Assembly: GCA_050331575.1 (NCBI GenBank)
Contig: JBHJGS010000027.1
Location: forward strand, 1 to 64,000
DNA length: 64,000 nt
Reading direction: 5' to 3'
Source of the DNA: JBHJGS01 sp050331575
Lineage (GTDB): Bacteria > Pseudomonadota > Alphaproteobacteria > Sphingomonadales > Rhodothalassiaceae
Both the position numbers and the translations under genes were made by a program. The notes under the pieces are model-generated. The model ran no database searches, was not told where the DNA came from, and saw only the letters and a program-made list of their open reading frames with translations. Positions 18,463-26,922 of this stretch are shown in pieces. Positions within the stretch are counted from its first letter, which is position 1, and each line of letters begins with the position of its first letter.

Positions 18463-19311
18463 TTAAGTTGGGCGGTCTTCGCGCTTTTGGTCGTCCTCTT
18501 CGCGCTCGAGCCGCTCGCGTTCGCGCTCCAATTCGCGCCGTGCCCGTTGCAGTTCGCGCCGCGCTTCGGCGAGTTCGCGGCTGAGGCTACGGATCGCTGA
18601 CCTGTGCTCCCGGTCGCGCGACTCCATCGCCCGGCGCAACTCATCGATTTCCGCTTCGCGGCCGCGCAAGGCCTCCAGGTCACGCCGCGCTTCGGCCATG
18701 GCGGAATCGCGGTCGCGCTCTTCCTCCTGGAGCGATTGGAAGCGGCGACGGCGGGCGTCGGCCAAGGCCTGTCGGGCTTCGTCAAGGGCCTCGCGGCCAT
18801 CCTCGCGGCTTTCGCGCAGCGCCTCGCGCGCCTCTTCCAAGGCGGCACGGACCTCCTGCCAGACATCCTCATCCAATTCCGCCAGGGCCTCAGCGACGAT
18901 ATCATTGATGTCGGCCAATGCCGGCGCGGCCATGATCTCCAGGTCGGTCAAGGCCCCCTTCAGGCGCGGCGCCATGGCGTGGGTATGCGCTTCCAAGCTA
19001 TCAATGGCCGCGTGCGCCCCGGCCAGTGCGGCCACCGCCGACTCAATCGCAATGGTGCCGAGGCGATCGGTTTGTGCCAGCGCATGCTCCAACTGGCGAC
19101 GCTCGGTCTCGCTGAGATCGCCGTCCTCGATCGTCACCACTGTACCGTCGCGGGTAATGATACGCACCCCGCCAGGCTCGCGCCGCTCCGATCCGGGCGC
19201 CTCCGGAGCGGACGCGGGCCTGGGTTCCGGCGCGGGCCTGGGTTCTGGCGCCTGCTGAGCGCTGCTCGGCGCCGCCATCAACAGCATCATGGCGATCAGG
19301 GGGATTTTCAT
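18463..19311 (-). CDS. Secreted coiled-coil protein of unknown function
   Basis: The protein has 282 residues from MKIPLIAMMLLMAAPSSAQQ, a clear signal peptide. A proline/alanine/glutamate-rich linker with repeated PEPRPA follows, then a short VRIITRDGTVVTIEDGDL module. From about residue 120 to the end the sequence is almost pure charged helix rich in E, R and A (ELAEARRELQRARRELERER), predicted to form a long coiled coil. I recognise no catalytic domain. A role in the periplasm, perhaps as a spacer or envelope scaffold, is only a guess. It ends seven bases from repeat copy A. Confidence 0.75.
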   Translation of the reverse strand: MKIPLIAMMLLMAAPSSAQQAPEPRPAPEPRPASAPEAPGSERREPGGVRIITRDGTVVTIEDGDLSETERRQLEHALAQTDRLGTIAIESAVAALAGAHAAIDSLEAHTHAMAPRLKGALTDLEIMAAPALADINDIVAEALAELDEDVWQEVRAALEEAREALRESREDGREALDEARQALADARRRRFQSLQEEERDRDSAMAEARRDLEALRGREAEIDELRRAMESRDREHRSAIRSLSRELAEARRELQRARRELERERERLEREEDDQKREDRPT

Positions 19312-19438
19312 CACTGTCGTGCCTCGGGCTTGCGGGTCTGAACCGTTTGCAAGTTTCTCATCCCCATCATGGCAAGCGCCCCGGCGACACGGCAAGCCGC
19401 GCCGCGACAAACCGAGCCTGGTTGGCGATCAGTGACCG

Positions 19439-20122
19439 TCACAACAGCCCCACCGCCTTGAAACTGGTCGACTGGTTGCGGGCGATGATCAGATGGTCAT
19501 GCACGGCGATATTGAGCCGGCGTGCCGCCTCCACGATCTCCTGGGTCATCGCGATGTCCGCCCGGCTGGGCGTGGGATCGCCGGAGGGGTGATTGTGCAC
19601 CAGGATGATCGCCGAGGCGTTCAGTTGCAGCGCCCGCTTCATCACTTCGCGCGGATAGACCGGTGTGTGATCGACCGTGCCGGTCTGCTGCACCTCATCG
19701 GCGATCAGCCGGTTCTTGCGATCCAGGAACAAAAGCCGGAACTGTTCCACCGGCTCATGCGCCATGGCCGCGCGGCAATAGTCCAAAAGCGCCTGCCAGC
19801 TGGACAGCACGGGCTGGTCGAGCACATGTGCCTGGAGCAGCTTGGTGCCCGCGGCCCGGATGGCCAGAAACGCCGGCACCACGCCATCGCCGACGCCGTC
19901 GACTTCGCGCAGGCGGGCGGGCTCGGCGGTTAGGGCCGCGGCAAAGCTGCCGAAATGTTTGATCAACTGCTTGGCCAGCGGCTTAACGTCCCGCCGCGGC
20001 ACGGCCAGACACAACAGGAACTCCAGCAACTCATAGTCGGCCAGCGTCTCCGGCCCCGCTGTCAGGACCCGCCGGCGCAGCCGGTCGCGATGGCCCTGAA
20101 CATGCTCGGTGGGATCGGCCAT
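19439..20122 (-). CDS. radC: RadC family JAB-domain protein
   Basis: The protein has 227 residues. An N-terminal helix-hairpin-helix region (LREVDGVGDG) is followed by the RadC/JAB metalloprotease-like domain with its signature VHNHPSGDPTPSRADI, including the two histidines and aspartate expected to hold zinc. The family was named for DNA repair, but its biochemical role is still unclear. The gene starts three bases after the map stop and is probably co-transcribed with sfsA and map. Confidence 0.93.
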   Translation of the reverse strand: MADPTEHVQGHRDRLRRRVLTAGPETLADYELLEFLLCLAVPRRDVKPLAKQLIKHFGSFAAALTAEPARLREVDGVGDGVVPAFLAIRAAGTKLLQAHVLDQPVLSSWQALLDYCRAAMAHEPVEQFRLLFLDRKNRLIADEVQQTGTVDHTPVYPREVMKRALQLNASAIILVHNHPSGDPTPSRADIAMTQEIVEAARRLNIAVHDHLIIARNQSTSFKAVGLL

Positions 20123-20125
20123 CGC

Positions 20126-20947
20126 CTAGCGCGGATAGGGCGGCTTGTGCAGGCCCTTGGGCGACAGGGTGAAGATCTCCACCCCGTCCTCGGTGACGCC
20201 GATGGAATGTTCAAACTGCATGGACAAGGATCGATCCCGTGTCACCGCGGTCCAGCCATCATCCAACACCTTGGTGCCGGCCCGGCCGGCATTGATCATC
20301 GGTTCTACCGTGAAAAACATGCCCGGTTTCAATTCCGGGCCGCTGCCCGGCTTGCCATAATGCAGCACGCTGGGTTCGGCGTGGAACACCCGGCCGATGC
20401 CGTGACCGCAGAATTCCCGCACCACGGAGAAGCGCAGACCCTCCGCATAGCTTTGGATGGCATGGCCGATATCGCCCAGATGCGCACCGGGCTTGACCGC
20501 CGCGATGCCGCGCATCATCGCCTCGTGCGTGGCATCAGACAGGCGCTGCGCCTTCACCCCCGGCTTGCCGGCGAAGAACATGCGGCTGGTGTCGCCGAAC
20601 CAGCCGTCCAGGATCACCGTCACGTCGATATTCAACGTGTCGCCGTCCTTCAGCGCCCGCTCGCCAGGGATGCCGTGGCAGACCACATGGTTGATCGAGA
20701 TGCACGAGGATTTGGTGTAGCCGCGATAGCCCTTGGTCGCCGGCACCGCGCCATGGTCCAGCATGAACGCCTCGATCTTGGCGTCCAGGTCACCGGTGGT
20801 GATGCCGGGCTTCACGAACGGCTCGATGTAATCCAAGGTCGCGGCCGCCAGCCCGCCGGCCCGGCGCATGCCCTCGAAATCCTCCGGGCGGTGCAGCACG
20901 ATCCCGTCGCTGCGTTCCGCCACCGGCGCGGCCTGGCTCAACTGCAT
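20126..20947 (-). CDS. map: Methionine aminopeptidase, type I
   Basis: The protein has 273 residues from MQLSQAAP, preceded by AAGGA eight bases upstream; the frame could also start at 20986. It removes the initiator methionine from new proteins. The metal ligands of the family are seen: the two aspartates in NIDVTVILDGWFGDTSRMF, the histidine in GHGIGRVFHAEP and the glutamate in FFTVEPMINAG. The substrate histidine lies in SINHVVCHGIP. It is in the order sfsA-map-radC. Confidence 0.96.
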   Translation of the reverse strand: MQLSQAAPVAERSDGIVLHRPEDFEGMRRAGGLAAATLDYIEPFVKPGITTGDLDAKIEAFMLDHGAVPATKGYRGYTKSSCISINHVVCHGIPGERALKDGDTLNIDVTVILDGWFGDTSRMFFAGKPGVKAQRLSDATHEAMMRGIAAVKPGAHLGDIGHAIQSYAEGLRFSVVREFCGHGIGRVFHAEPSVLHYGKPGSGPELKPGMFFTVEPMINAGRAGTKVLDDGWTAVTRDRSLSMQFEHSIGVTEDGVEIFTLSPKGLHKPPYPR

Positions 20948-20987
20948 CGGCGATTCCTTCAACTCTGTCTCCTCACTCAGGCGCAAT

Positions 20988-21692
20988 TTAGGTATCGCCC
21001 AGCCGGATGGGAAGGGCGCGGGCGACGCCGACGGCCTGCGGCGTCACCGAACAGGCATAGGCCAGCAGTTCCACCCCCTTGGCGTGCGCCTCGGCCAGGG
21101 CTGCGGCATAGGCCGGATCGATGTCGGCAGCCGGGGCGAACCCGTCACAATCGCTGCGTTGTACCACATAGAGCATGACCGCGCGATGCCCGGCGGCCAC
21201 CATCTGCGCCAGCTCGGTCAAATGTTTGCGTCCGCGCGCAGTGACCGCATCGGGAAACAGCGCCGCACTGCCCCGCTGCAAGGTGACATTCTTCACTTCC
21301 ACATAGCACAGGCCTGGATCTTCCAGCAGCAGGTCGATCCGGCTGGCGGCACCGTAGCGCACTTCGCGGCGCACGCCGGCATAGCCGGCCAGGGCAGGGA
21401 TCTGTCCGGAGCGAATGGCGGTTTCGGCCAGGGCATTGGTTCGCGCGGTATTGATGCCGACCAGGCCGCCGGGCGTTTCGACCAGTTCCCAGCGCCACGC
21501 CAGCTTAGCCGTCTTTGACCGGTTGGGGGACAGCCACGCGCGCGCGCCCGGCTCCGCGCAGCCGATCATCGAGCCGGGATTGGCGCAATGGGCGGTAACC
21601 TCGGTTCCGTCGGCCAACTGCATATCCGCAAGGAAGCGCTTGTAGCGGCGGATCAGCCGGGCCGGTACCAGCGAAGGGTCGAACGCGATCAT
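20988..21692 (-). CDS. sfsA: SfsA family protein (sugar fermentation stimulation protein)
   Basis: The protein has 234 residues starting MIAFDPSLVPARLIRRYKRF, the standard SfsA N-terminus. Typical stretches follow: HCANPGSMIGCAEPGA, IDLLLEDPG and CYVEVKNVTL, the last resembling a nuclease-fold E-x-K motif. The family was described as a regulator of maltose genes in E. coli but has a nuclease-like fold; its function is uncertain. The frame extends upstream to 21878 into the tRNA-Leu on the opposite strand; that part is not coding. Confidence 0.92.
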   Translation of the reverse strand: MIAFDPSLVPARLIRRYKRFLADMQLADGTEVTAHCANPGSMIGCAEPGARAWLSPNRSKTAKLAWRWELVETPGGLVGINTARTNALAETAIRSGQIPALAGYAGVRREVRYGAASRIDLLLEDPGLCYVEVKNVTLQRGSAALFPDAVTARGRKHLTELAQMVAAGHRAVMLYVVQRSDCDGFAPAADIDPAYAAALAEAHAKGVELLAYACSVTPQAVGVARALPIRLGDT

Positions 21693-21793
21693 CGGGCAGA
21701 CAAGCAAAGGCGTGTGATAGCAGCGGCAGGCCGCTGGACAGGAACGCCTGCGCCATGACACAAGCGAACGCCTTCTACCACCCCTTCGCAGCG

Positions 21794-21881
21794 GCCCGCG
21801 TGGCGGAATTGGTAGACGCAAGGGACTTAAAATCCCTCGGGGGCAACCCCGTGCCGGTTCGAGTCCGGCCGCGGGCACCAG
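21794..21881 (+). tRNA. tRNA-Leu (anticodon TAA)
   Basis: The gene is 88 bases long with an encoded CCA end. The acceptor stem GCCCGCG pairs with CGCGGGC. The anticodon stem AGGGA/TCCCT encloses CTTAAAA, giving anticodon TAA at 21828-21830. A long variable arm (CTCGGGGGCAACCCCGT) marks it as class II, and GGTTCGAGTCC is the T arm. It reads UUA and UUG leucine codons. Confidence 0.98.
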
Positions 21882-22191
21882 TTTTGATCTCGCGGCGCGC
21901 TGCGCCTTGCGATGGGGCGGGCTGACCGCCCGGGCCGCCGTCGCGGCCTTCGGTCTGGTTCGAAGTCTCTCCGCTTAGACGCACCACGATTTCCTACCGT
22001 GATTGCTAGGAAGGCCGACCGGCTCGATGCCGCGGCTCCGCTGTCCGTCGCCGCGCGTCGTGCAGGGCTCCGAGCTTGTTCCGCTGCGCCTCCGCCCCCC
22101 GCCCCCGCCCCCCCTCGCGTCGGGGTGCTCCATGGCCTGATTGGTCCGCTTTGGCCAAGCGTTTCGGCCGCCTGGGCGCTGCTGGCGCGTT
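21882..22191. other. Gap between tRNA-Leu and the flagellar genes
   Basis: No convincing gene. A 159-codon frame (21912-22391) has no family-like sequence and an extreme G/C run of cytosines near 22100; I treat it as non-coding. No integrase or repeated tRNA 3' end is seen, so there is no sign of an island inserted at the tRNA. Confidence 0.6.
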
Positions 22192-22207
22192 TGGCACGCC
22201 GCCTGCA
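22192..22207 (+). promoter_or_regulatory. Sigma-54 type promoter upstream of flgK
   Basis: TGGCAC, five bases, then CTGCA matches the -24/-12 consensus TGGCAC-N5-TTGCW with one mismatch, and the GG-N10-GC spacing is exact. It points toward flgK, 185 bases upstream of its start. Middle and late flagellar genes of many alphaproteobacteria use this sigma factor. Confidence 0.55.
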
Positions 22208-22391
22208 TAGACCGGGTCAGTCAACATCTCGGAAAGGGTCCGACCCGGTCATGCCGAACACAGCTCAGACGCACCGATTGCCTCAGGCCCGCCAGGTTCG
22301 GCCGGGTCGGCAGCGGGTGCTGGCGAGCAAGACTTGCCCGGCGGTTTTGTCCGCGGGCCGGCAAGGACTGGATCGCGGAGGAGCGGCATAG

Positions 22392-24509
22392 ATGGCACTT
22401 GGTGGTATTCTAAACAATTCGCTGTCCGGCATCACCACGGCCGGTGAGGCGCTGCGGGTAACGTCCAACAATGTGGCCAATGTCAACACCGAAGGCTTTG
22501 CCCGCAATCAGGTCACGCAAAGCTCTTTGGTCTTTGGCGGGGCCGGCAGCGGCACCCGCGTGTCGGGCACCGAACGGGTGGTCGATCAATTCCTGGAAGA
22601 GGCGCTGTTCCAGGCGCGCGGGGCGCTGGAGCAGGCCACCGTGTCGCGCCAGGTCAACGACCGGCTGCAATCCTTGCTGGGCCGGCCGGACGGTGACAAT
22701 ACCCTGGCTGCGGAGTTGAACGAGTTTTTCGAGAGCCTGAACACGCTGGCGCTGAACCCGACCTCCTCGGTCGCGCGTGCCAATGTCGTCACCAACCTTC
22801 AAGAAACGCTGGGCGAGATCAACCGGCTGGCTCAATCGATCCAGGCCCTGCGGCAGGATTTGCACGGGCAGATCCAAGAAGAGGTCGCTCAGGCCAATGA
22901 GGCGTTGACCACGCTGGCCGAATTGGGCCCGGAAGTGGTGACCGAAGATCTGCTGGGCTCGGGCCTGAATTCGGTGGAGAATGCGTTCGCCGAAACGCTG
23001 CGGAATTTGTCGGAATCGCTGGACGTGCGCACCATCGTCCAACCGGACGGGCAGCTGAATATCGCCACGGGCTCCGGCACGCTGCTCGCAGGGGATGTCA
23101 ATACCCAGTTGTCTGTGGGTGACTCCGGCCCGGTGGGCCCCGGCACGGTGTTCCCGGCCATCGAGGTCAGCCGGTTCGACACCGTGACCGGCGCGCAGAT
23201 CGGCACCGCGCAGCCGTTTGAATCAAGCATTCGCGCCGGCGGCTTGCGTGGCCTTCTGGACCTGCGCGACCAGGTGCTGCCGGATTTCGCCGCCAGCTTG
23301 GGTGAATTGGCGGCGCGCCTGCGCGACGAGGTGAACCGCGTCTCCAACCAGTTCACCGCCGTGCCGCCGCCGGCGCAGCTGGTCGGCAATACAGTGCCGC
23401 TGGCAGGCACCAATGCGGCCAATTTCACCGGCGAAATCGAGGTGACCGTGGTCAATGCGGCCAATGCGGTGGTCGCGTCGTCCGGCCCGATCGACTTAAG
23501 CACCGCAGCGACGATCGACGACATTGTCGGCCTGATCAACGCGGCGGTCGGGAGTCCGGTCGCCAGCTTCACCGGCGGGCAATTCACCTTGGATGCCACG
23601 GCCGCCGGCGGCACCGGCATCGCTGTCACGGACGGGGCTCAGTTCGCCACGCCGGCGCCGAGCGATCGCGGCGGCCGCGGCTTTTCGCAATTCTTTGGGC
23701 TGAACGATCTGGTCGACGCCAGCACCGACGGCATCTTCCAGAACGGTGTCACGGCCGCGGACGCGATTAATGCCGACCCCGGCAGCGTCGTCACCATTGA
23801 GGTGGTCGACGGCAGCAATCGGGTGCTGACCACGGTGACCGTGGATCTGAACAACCCGGCGACAGACACCTATGGCGAGGTGCAGGCGACCTTGAACACC
23901 AGCCTGATGGCGTTCGGGTCGGTGACGCTGACGCCGCAGGGACAGCTTCTGTTTCAGCCCAGCCAGGATGTGCAGGTGCGCGTGTCCGGCGACAGTTCCA
24001 ACTTGAACGGCACCGGTCTCACCTTCAGCCAATTCACCGGCATTGCCGGGTCGGCAACGGCGGAAACCGCGCTGGATGTCTCCGTCGCAGAGCGCTTCCA
24101 GCAAAATGCCGATCTGCTGGCGTTGGGCCAGGTCGATCTGACGGCCGGTGTCGGCGCGGTGGCCTTGGGCGCGGGCGATCAGCGCGGCGTCCTGGCTTTG
24201 CAGGCCTTGGCCACGCAGAATATCAATTTCGACGCGTCTGGGCGGTTGCCGCAGCAGACCGCGTCCTTGTCAGGCTTTACCTCGTCCTTCCTGGCCAGCA
24301 CTGGCACCGTGGCGTCTGCGGCTTCGGCGCGGGAGGCAGATGCGATCGCGCTGGAACTGGAACTGTCGCAGCGGCAATCGGAGGTGTCCGGCGTTAATCT
24401 GGACGAGGAATTGTCCAACCTGGTGGTGTTCCAGAACGCCTATAATGCCTCTGCGCGGATCTTGTCGTCTGTACAGGAGCTCTTTGACGAACTGCTGTCG
24501 GTGGTCTGA
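22392..24509 (+). CDS. flgK: Flagellar hook-associated protein 1
   Basis: The protein has 705 residues. FlgK forms the first junction ring between hook and filament. The N-terminal rod/hook signature SGITTAGEALRVTSNNVANV and the C-terminal FlgK/FlgE helix (ELSNLVVFQNAYNASARILS) that pack together in the structure are both present. The middle is a long, variable region rich in T, A and V with beta character, larger than in enteric FlgK (about 550 residues). The ribosome site GGAGGAG precedes ATG. It is followed 27 bases later by flgL; a sigma-54 type promoter lies upstream. Confidence 0.96.
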   Translation: MALGGILNNSLSGITTAGEALRVTSNNVANVNTEGFARNQVTQSSLVFGGAGSGTRVSGTERVVDQFLEEALFQARGALEQATVSRQVNDRLQSLLGRPDGDNTLAAELNEFFESLNTLALNPTSSVARANVVTNLQETLGEINRLAQSIQALRQDLHGQIQEEVAQANEALTTLAELGPEVVTEDLLGSGLNSVENAFAETLRNLSESLDVRTIVQPDGQLNIATGSGTLLAGDVNTQLSVGDSGPVGPGTVFPAIEVSRFDTVTGAQIGTAQPFESSIRAGGLRGLLDLRDQVLPDFAASLGELAARLRDEVNRVSNQFTAVPPPAQLVGNTVPLAGTNAANFTGEIEVTVVNAANAVVASSGPIDLSTAATIDDIVGLINAAVGSPVASFTGGQFTLDATAAGGTGIAVTDGAQFATPAPSDRGGRGFSQFFGLNDLVDASTDGIFQNGVTAADAINADPGSVVTIEVVDGSNRVLTTVTVDLNNPATDTYGEVQATLNTSLMAFGSVTLTPQGQLLFQPSQDVQVRVSGDSSNLNGTGLTFSQFTGIAGSATAETALDVSVAERFQQNADLLALGQVDLTAGVGAVALGAGDQRGVLALQALATQNINFDASGRLPQQTASLSGFTSSFLASTGTVASAASAREADAIALELELSQRQSEVSGVNLDEELSNLVVFQNAYNASARILSSVQELFDELLSVV

Positions 24510-24536
24510 ACCGGCCCCACCTGAAGGAGACAGGCA

Positions 24537-25460
24537 ATGCGCGTATCCACCTCCGGGCAACAGGATCTGTTGATCTTCAATGCCCTGAACAACCAGGTTT
24601 CGGCCGTCGAGCAGCAGACCAGGATTTCCACCGGCAAGATTGCCACGGATTTCGAGGGCTTGGCCGATCGGGCGCAAACCACGCTGAACAGCCGGGCCTT
24701 GCTCAGCCGCACCACCGGCTTCCGGGAGACGGTGACCGCCGCGCGGCTGGAACTGGACCGGAATGACAGCACGCTCACCGCCATGATCTCGACGGCCGAA
24801 AGCGTGCGCGAGGGCATTTTGAACGCCATCGCCTTGGAGGACGGCACCGGCCTGCAGGCCACGCTGGAGCAAGGCTTCAGCCAAATCGCCAACCTGCTGA
24901 ACACTCAGGTCAATGGCGAGTTCGTGTTTGCCGGCACCCGGACCGACACCCCGCCATCGGACTTTACCACCTTGGCGGACTTGACCAATTTCGTCGTCAC
25001 CCTGGGCAACCCCGTCGCCGACGCGTTCAGCAACGACGATGTGTTCTCCGTCGCGAATGTCTCAGAAGGGGTGCAGATCCAGACCGGTCTGGGTGCCCAG
25101 GAACTGGCGGATACGCTGTTTGGCGCCTTTGCAGCCCTGGATGCGGCGAATATTCCCAATGGTCAGATCGACCCGGCGGTGGATTTGCCCGCGCTGCAGG
25201 CAGCCCTGGCCGGCTTTGAGGCCGGGATCGAGCAGATGGAGACCCAGTTGGGCAATAACGGCATCGGCCTGAGCCGGCTCAGCATTCTGGACGAGCAACT
25301 GTCTGAACAGGAAGTCTTCTTAGAGGTTTTTATCGGCGAATTGGAAGACGCCGATATTGCCGAAGCGGTTAGCGAATTGCAGCAGGATCAGGTGGCGCTG
25401 GAAGCGTCCTTCGCGAGCATCTCGCTGCTCAGCAATCTGTCGCTGCTGAACTTCTTGTGA
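24537..25460 (+). CDS. flgL: Flagellar hook-associated protein 3
   Basis: The protein has 307 residues. FlgL is the second hook-filament junction protein and is flagellin-like. The N-terminal helix (MRVSTSGQQDLLIFNALNNQ, then ISTGKIATDFEGLADRAQT) and the C-terminal helix (ALEASFASISLLSNLSLLNFL) are the conserved coiled-coil ends. AAGGAG lies just before the ATG. It is in one transcription unit with flgK and probably with the DUF2336 gene downstream. Confidence 0.94.
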   Translation: MRVSTSGQQDLLIFNALNNQVSAVEQQTRISTGKIATDFEGLADRAQTTLNSRALLSRTTGFRETVTAARLELDRNDSTLTAMISTAESVREGILNAIALEDGTGLQATLEQGFSQIANLLNTQVNGEFVFAGTRTDTPPSDFTTLADLTNFVVTLGNPVADAFSNDDVFSVANVSEGVQIQTGLGAQELADTLFGAFAALDAANIPNGQIDPAVDLPALQAALAGFEAGIEQMETQLGNNGIGLSRLSILDEQLSEQEVFLEVFIGELEDADIAEAVSELQQDQVALEASFASISLLSNLSLLNFL

Positions 25461-25678
25461 CGGCAGCGGTCCGGCCGGGGCCGTGACGGTCTTGCCCGTT
25501 TCATTCCGGGCTGGTTTGTGGCATTGCAGTCACGGGTGGATTGGGCCGGGCCGGACGCCGACCAGGTCTTACTTGATCGCCGCATCGCACCTGCCGCAGA
25601 CATCAGGCAAGGGCGGCGGCGCTGGGCGCTTGAAGCAAGAGCAAGAGGTGCCCTGACAAGCCGGGGGTGGGTGACACG

Positions 25679-26791
25679 ATGGGGTCAGATTTCAGTGCAT
25701 GGCTTGCCATGGCGCGCGGCCGGTCCTCCGGTCAACGGCGCCAGCTCTTCCAGAGCATTGCTGACCTGCTGCGCACCGATGCCGCAGGCATGACCGACCA
25801 GGAACGGCTGCTGATAGAGGATATTCTCGCCCGTTTGATCGATGATGTCGAGGCTGATCTGCGCCGCCAGTTGGCCGAGACGCTGGCCGAGACCGGGCTG
25901 TCCATGCCGTCTCTGACGCGCTTGTTGATCCAGGATGATATCGCGATTGCGCGGCCGCTGTTGGAGCACAGCACGCTCTTGCACGATGACGATCTGATCG
26001 CGTTGATCCGCCAGCGCGGCGATGAGCATCGCATGCTGGTGGCGATGCGGCCGGCCTTGAGCGAGGCGGTCAGCGACGCCTTGGTCGAATACGCCTCTGC
26101 CGATGTGATCACCACCTTGTTGTGCAACCGCGATGCCGCGCTGTCGCGCCAGGCGCTGGCGTATCTGGTTGCCGAATCCCGCCGCATCGATCAGTTCCGC
26201 AAGCCGCTTTTGGCGCGCGCGGATCTGCCCGCCCCTCTGGCCTACCGGCTTTATTGGTGGGTGTCCGGGGCGCTGCGGCGTCATATCCTTGAGCGCTTCG
26301 AATTGGACGAGGCGATGCTTCAGACCGCGATCCGGCGTGCCAATGACAATGCCTTGGTTGAGCTGTCCGAGCAGAGCAGCACCCAGGCGGCGGCGGAAAG
26401 CTTGGTCCAGCGCATGGCGGACAATGCTGAGCTGAGCTTCGGCTTTCTGCTGAATGCCTTGCGCCAGCGCCGGGTGCCGGTGTTCGTGGCCGGTTTGGCG
26501 CATTTGGCACAAGTGGAATTCCGCACCGCTTGGATGGTGTTTTCCGACCCCGATCCGGAAAGCTTGGCGATCCTGGCCCGCGCGGTGGGCATGGGCAAAC
26601 ATGATTTCATCCCGATCCATCTATTGGTGCAGTCCGCCCGCCAGGGCGAACGCGCCCAGTCGACCGCCGTGGTCCAACGCATCACCGATCTGTTCGAGGC
26701 GATTGACCCCGATCGCGCCCGCGCCGCGTTAAGCTACTGGCAGCACAATAGCGGCCATCTCTCCGCCCAGCGCGAACTGGAGCGGCTGTAG
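25679..26791 (+). CDS. DUF2336 domain protein
   Basis: The protein has 370 residues from ATG at 25679; GTG at 25667 would add four. It is almost entirely helical with short repeated units (LARLIDDVEADLRRQLAETL, ADVITTLLCNRDAALSRQAL) of the HEAT-like kind seen in DUF2336. No signal peptide or membrane helix is present, so it is cytoplasmic. The family occurs mainly in Rhodospirillales-type alphaproteobacteria, often near flagellar or chemotaxis genes. Here it follows flgK and flgL, so a motility-linked role is reasonable. Function unknown. Confidence 0.85.
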   Translation: MGSDFSAWLAMARGRSSGQRRQLFQSIADLLRTDAAGMTDQERLLIEDILARLIDDVEADLRRQLAETLAETGLSMPSLTRLLIQDDIAIARPLLEHSTLLHDDDLIALIRQRGDEHRMLVAMRPALSEAVSDALVEYASADVITTLLCNRDAALSRQALAYLVAESRRIDQFRKPLLARADLPAPLAYRLYWWVSGALRRHILERFELDEAMLQTAIRRANDNALVELSEQSSTQAAAESLVQRMADNAELSFGFLLNALRQRRVPVFVAGLAHLAQVEFRTAWMVFSDPDPESLAILARAVGMGKHDFIPIHLLVQSARQGERAQSTAVVQRITDLFEAIDPDRARAALSYWQHNSGHLSAQRELERL

Positions 26792-26829
26792 CATCTTTTC
26801 TGGGCGTCGAATCCGAGCCTTTGAGCATT

Positions 26830-26892
26830 ATCCGATCCCTCGCGATTCCGCTTGATCGGATGAAAAGGCCGGCCTTCTCTGGGGCGAGCAAT
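26830..26892 (-). repeat. 63-bp palindromic dispersed repeat, copy B
   Basis: This is the reverse-oriented copy of the four-member family. On the minus strand it begins ATTGCTCGCCCC, and its dyad is ATCCGATC ... GATCGGAT. It lies between the converging ends of the DUF2336 gene and holA. Confidence 0.85.
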
Positions 26893-26916
26893 CCGGCCTT
26901 CTCTGGGGCGAGCAAT
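26869..26916. repeat. 24-bp direct repeat, two units
   Basis: The 24 bases at 26869-26892, the head of repeat copy B, are duplicated exactly at 26893-26916 with no spacer (unit begins CCGGCCTTCTCTGGGG). This looks like a small slippage or recombination event within the dispersed repeat. Confidence 0.95.
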
Positions 26917-26922
26917 GATGAA

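Noticed and set aside
21912..22391. A 159-codon gene between tRNA-Leu and flgK
   Set aside because: No ribosome site, no recognisable domain, biased composition around a cytosine run, and a sigma-54 promoter lies inside it.
21794..22391. A genomic island at tRNA-Leu
   Set aside because: No integrase, no repeated tRNA end, and the flanking genes are core flagellar and housekeeping genes.
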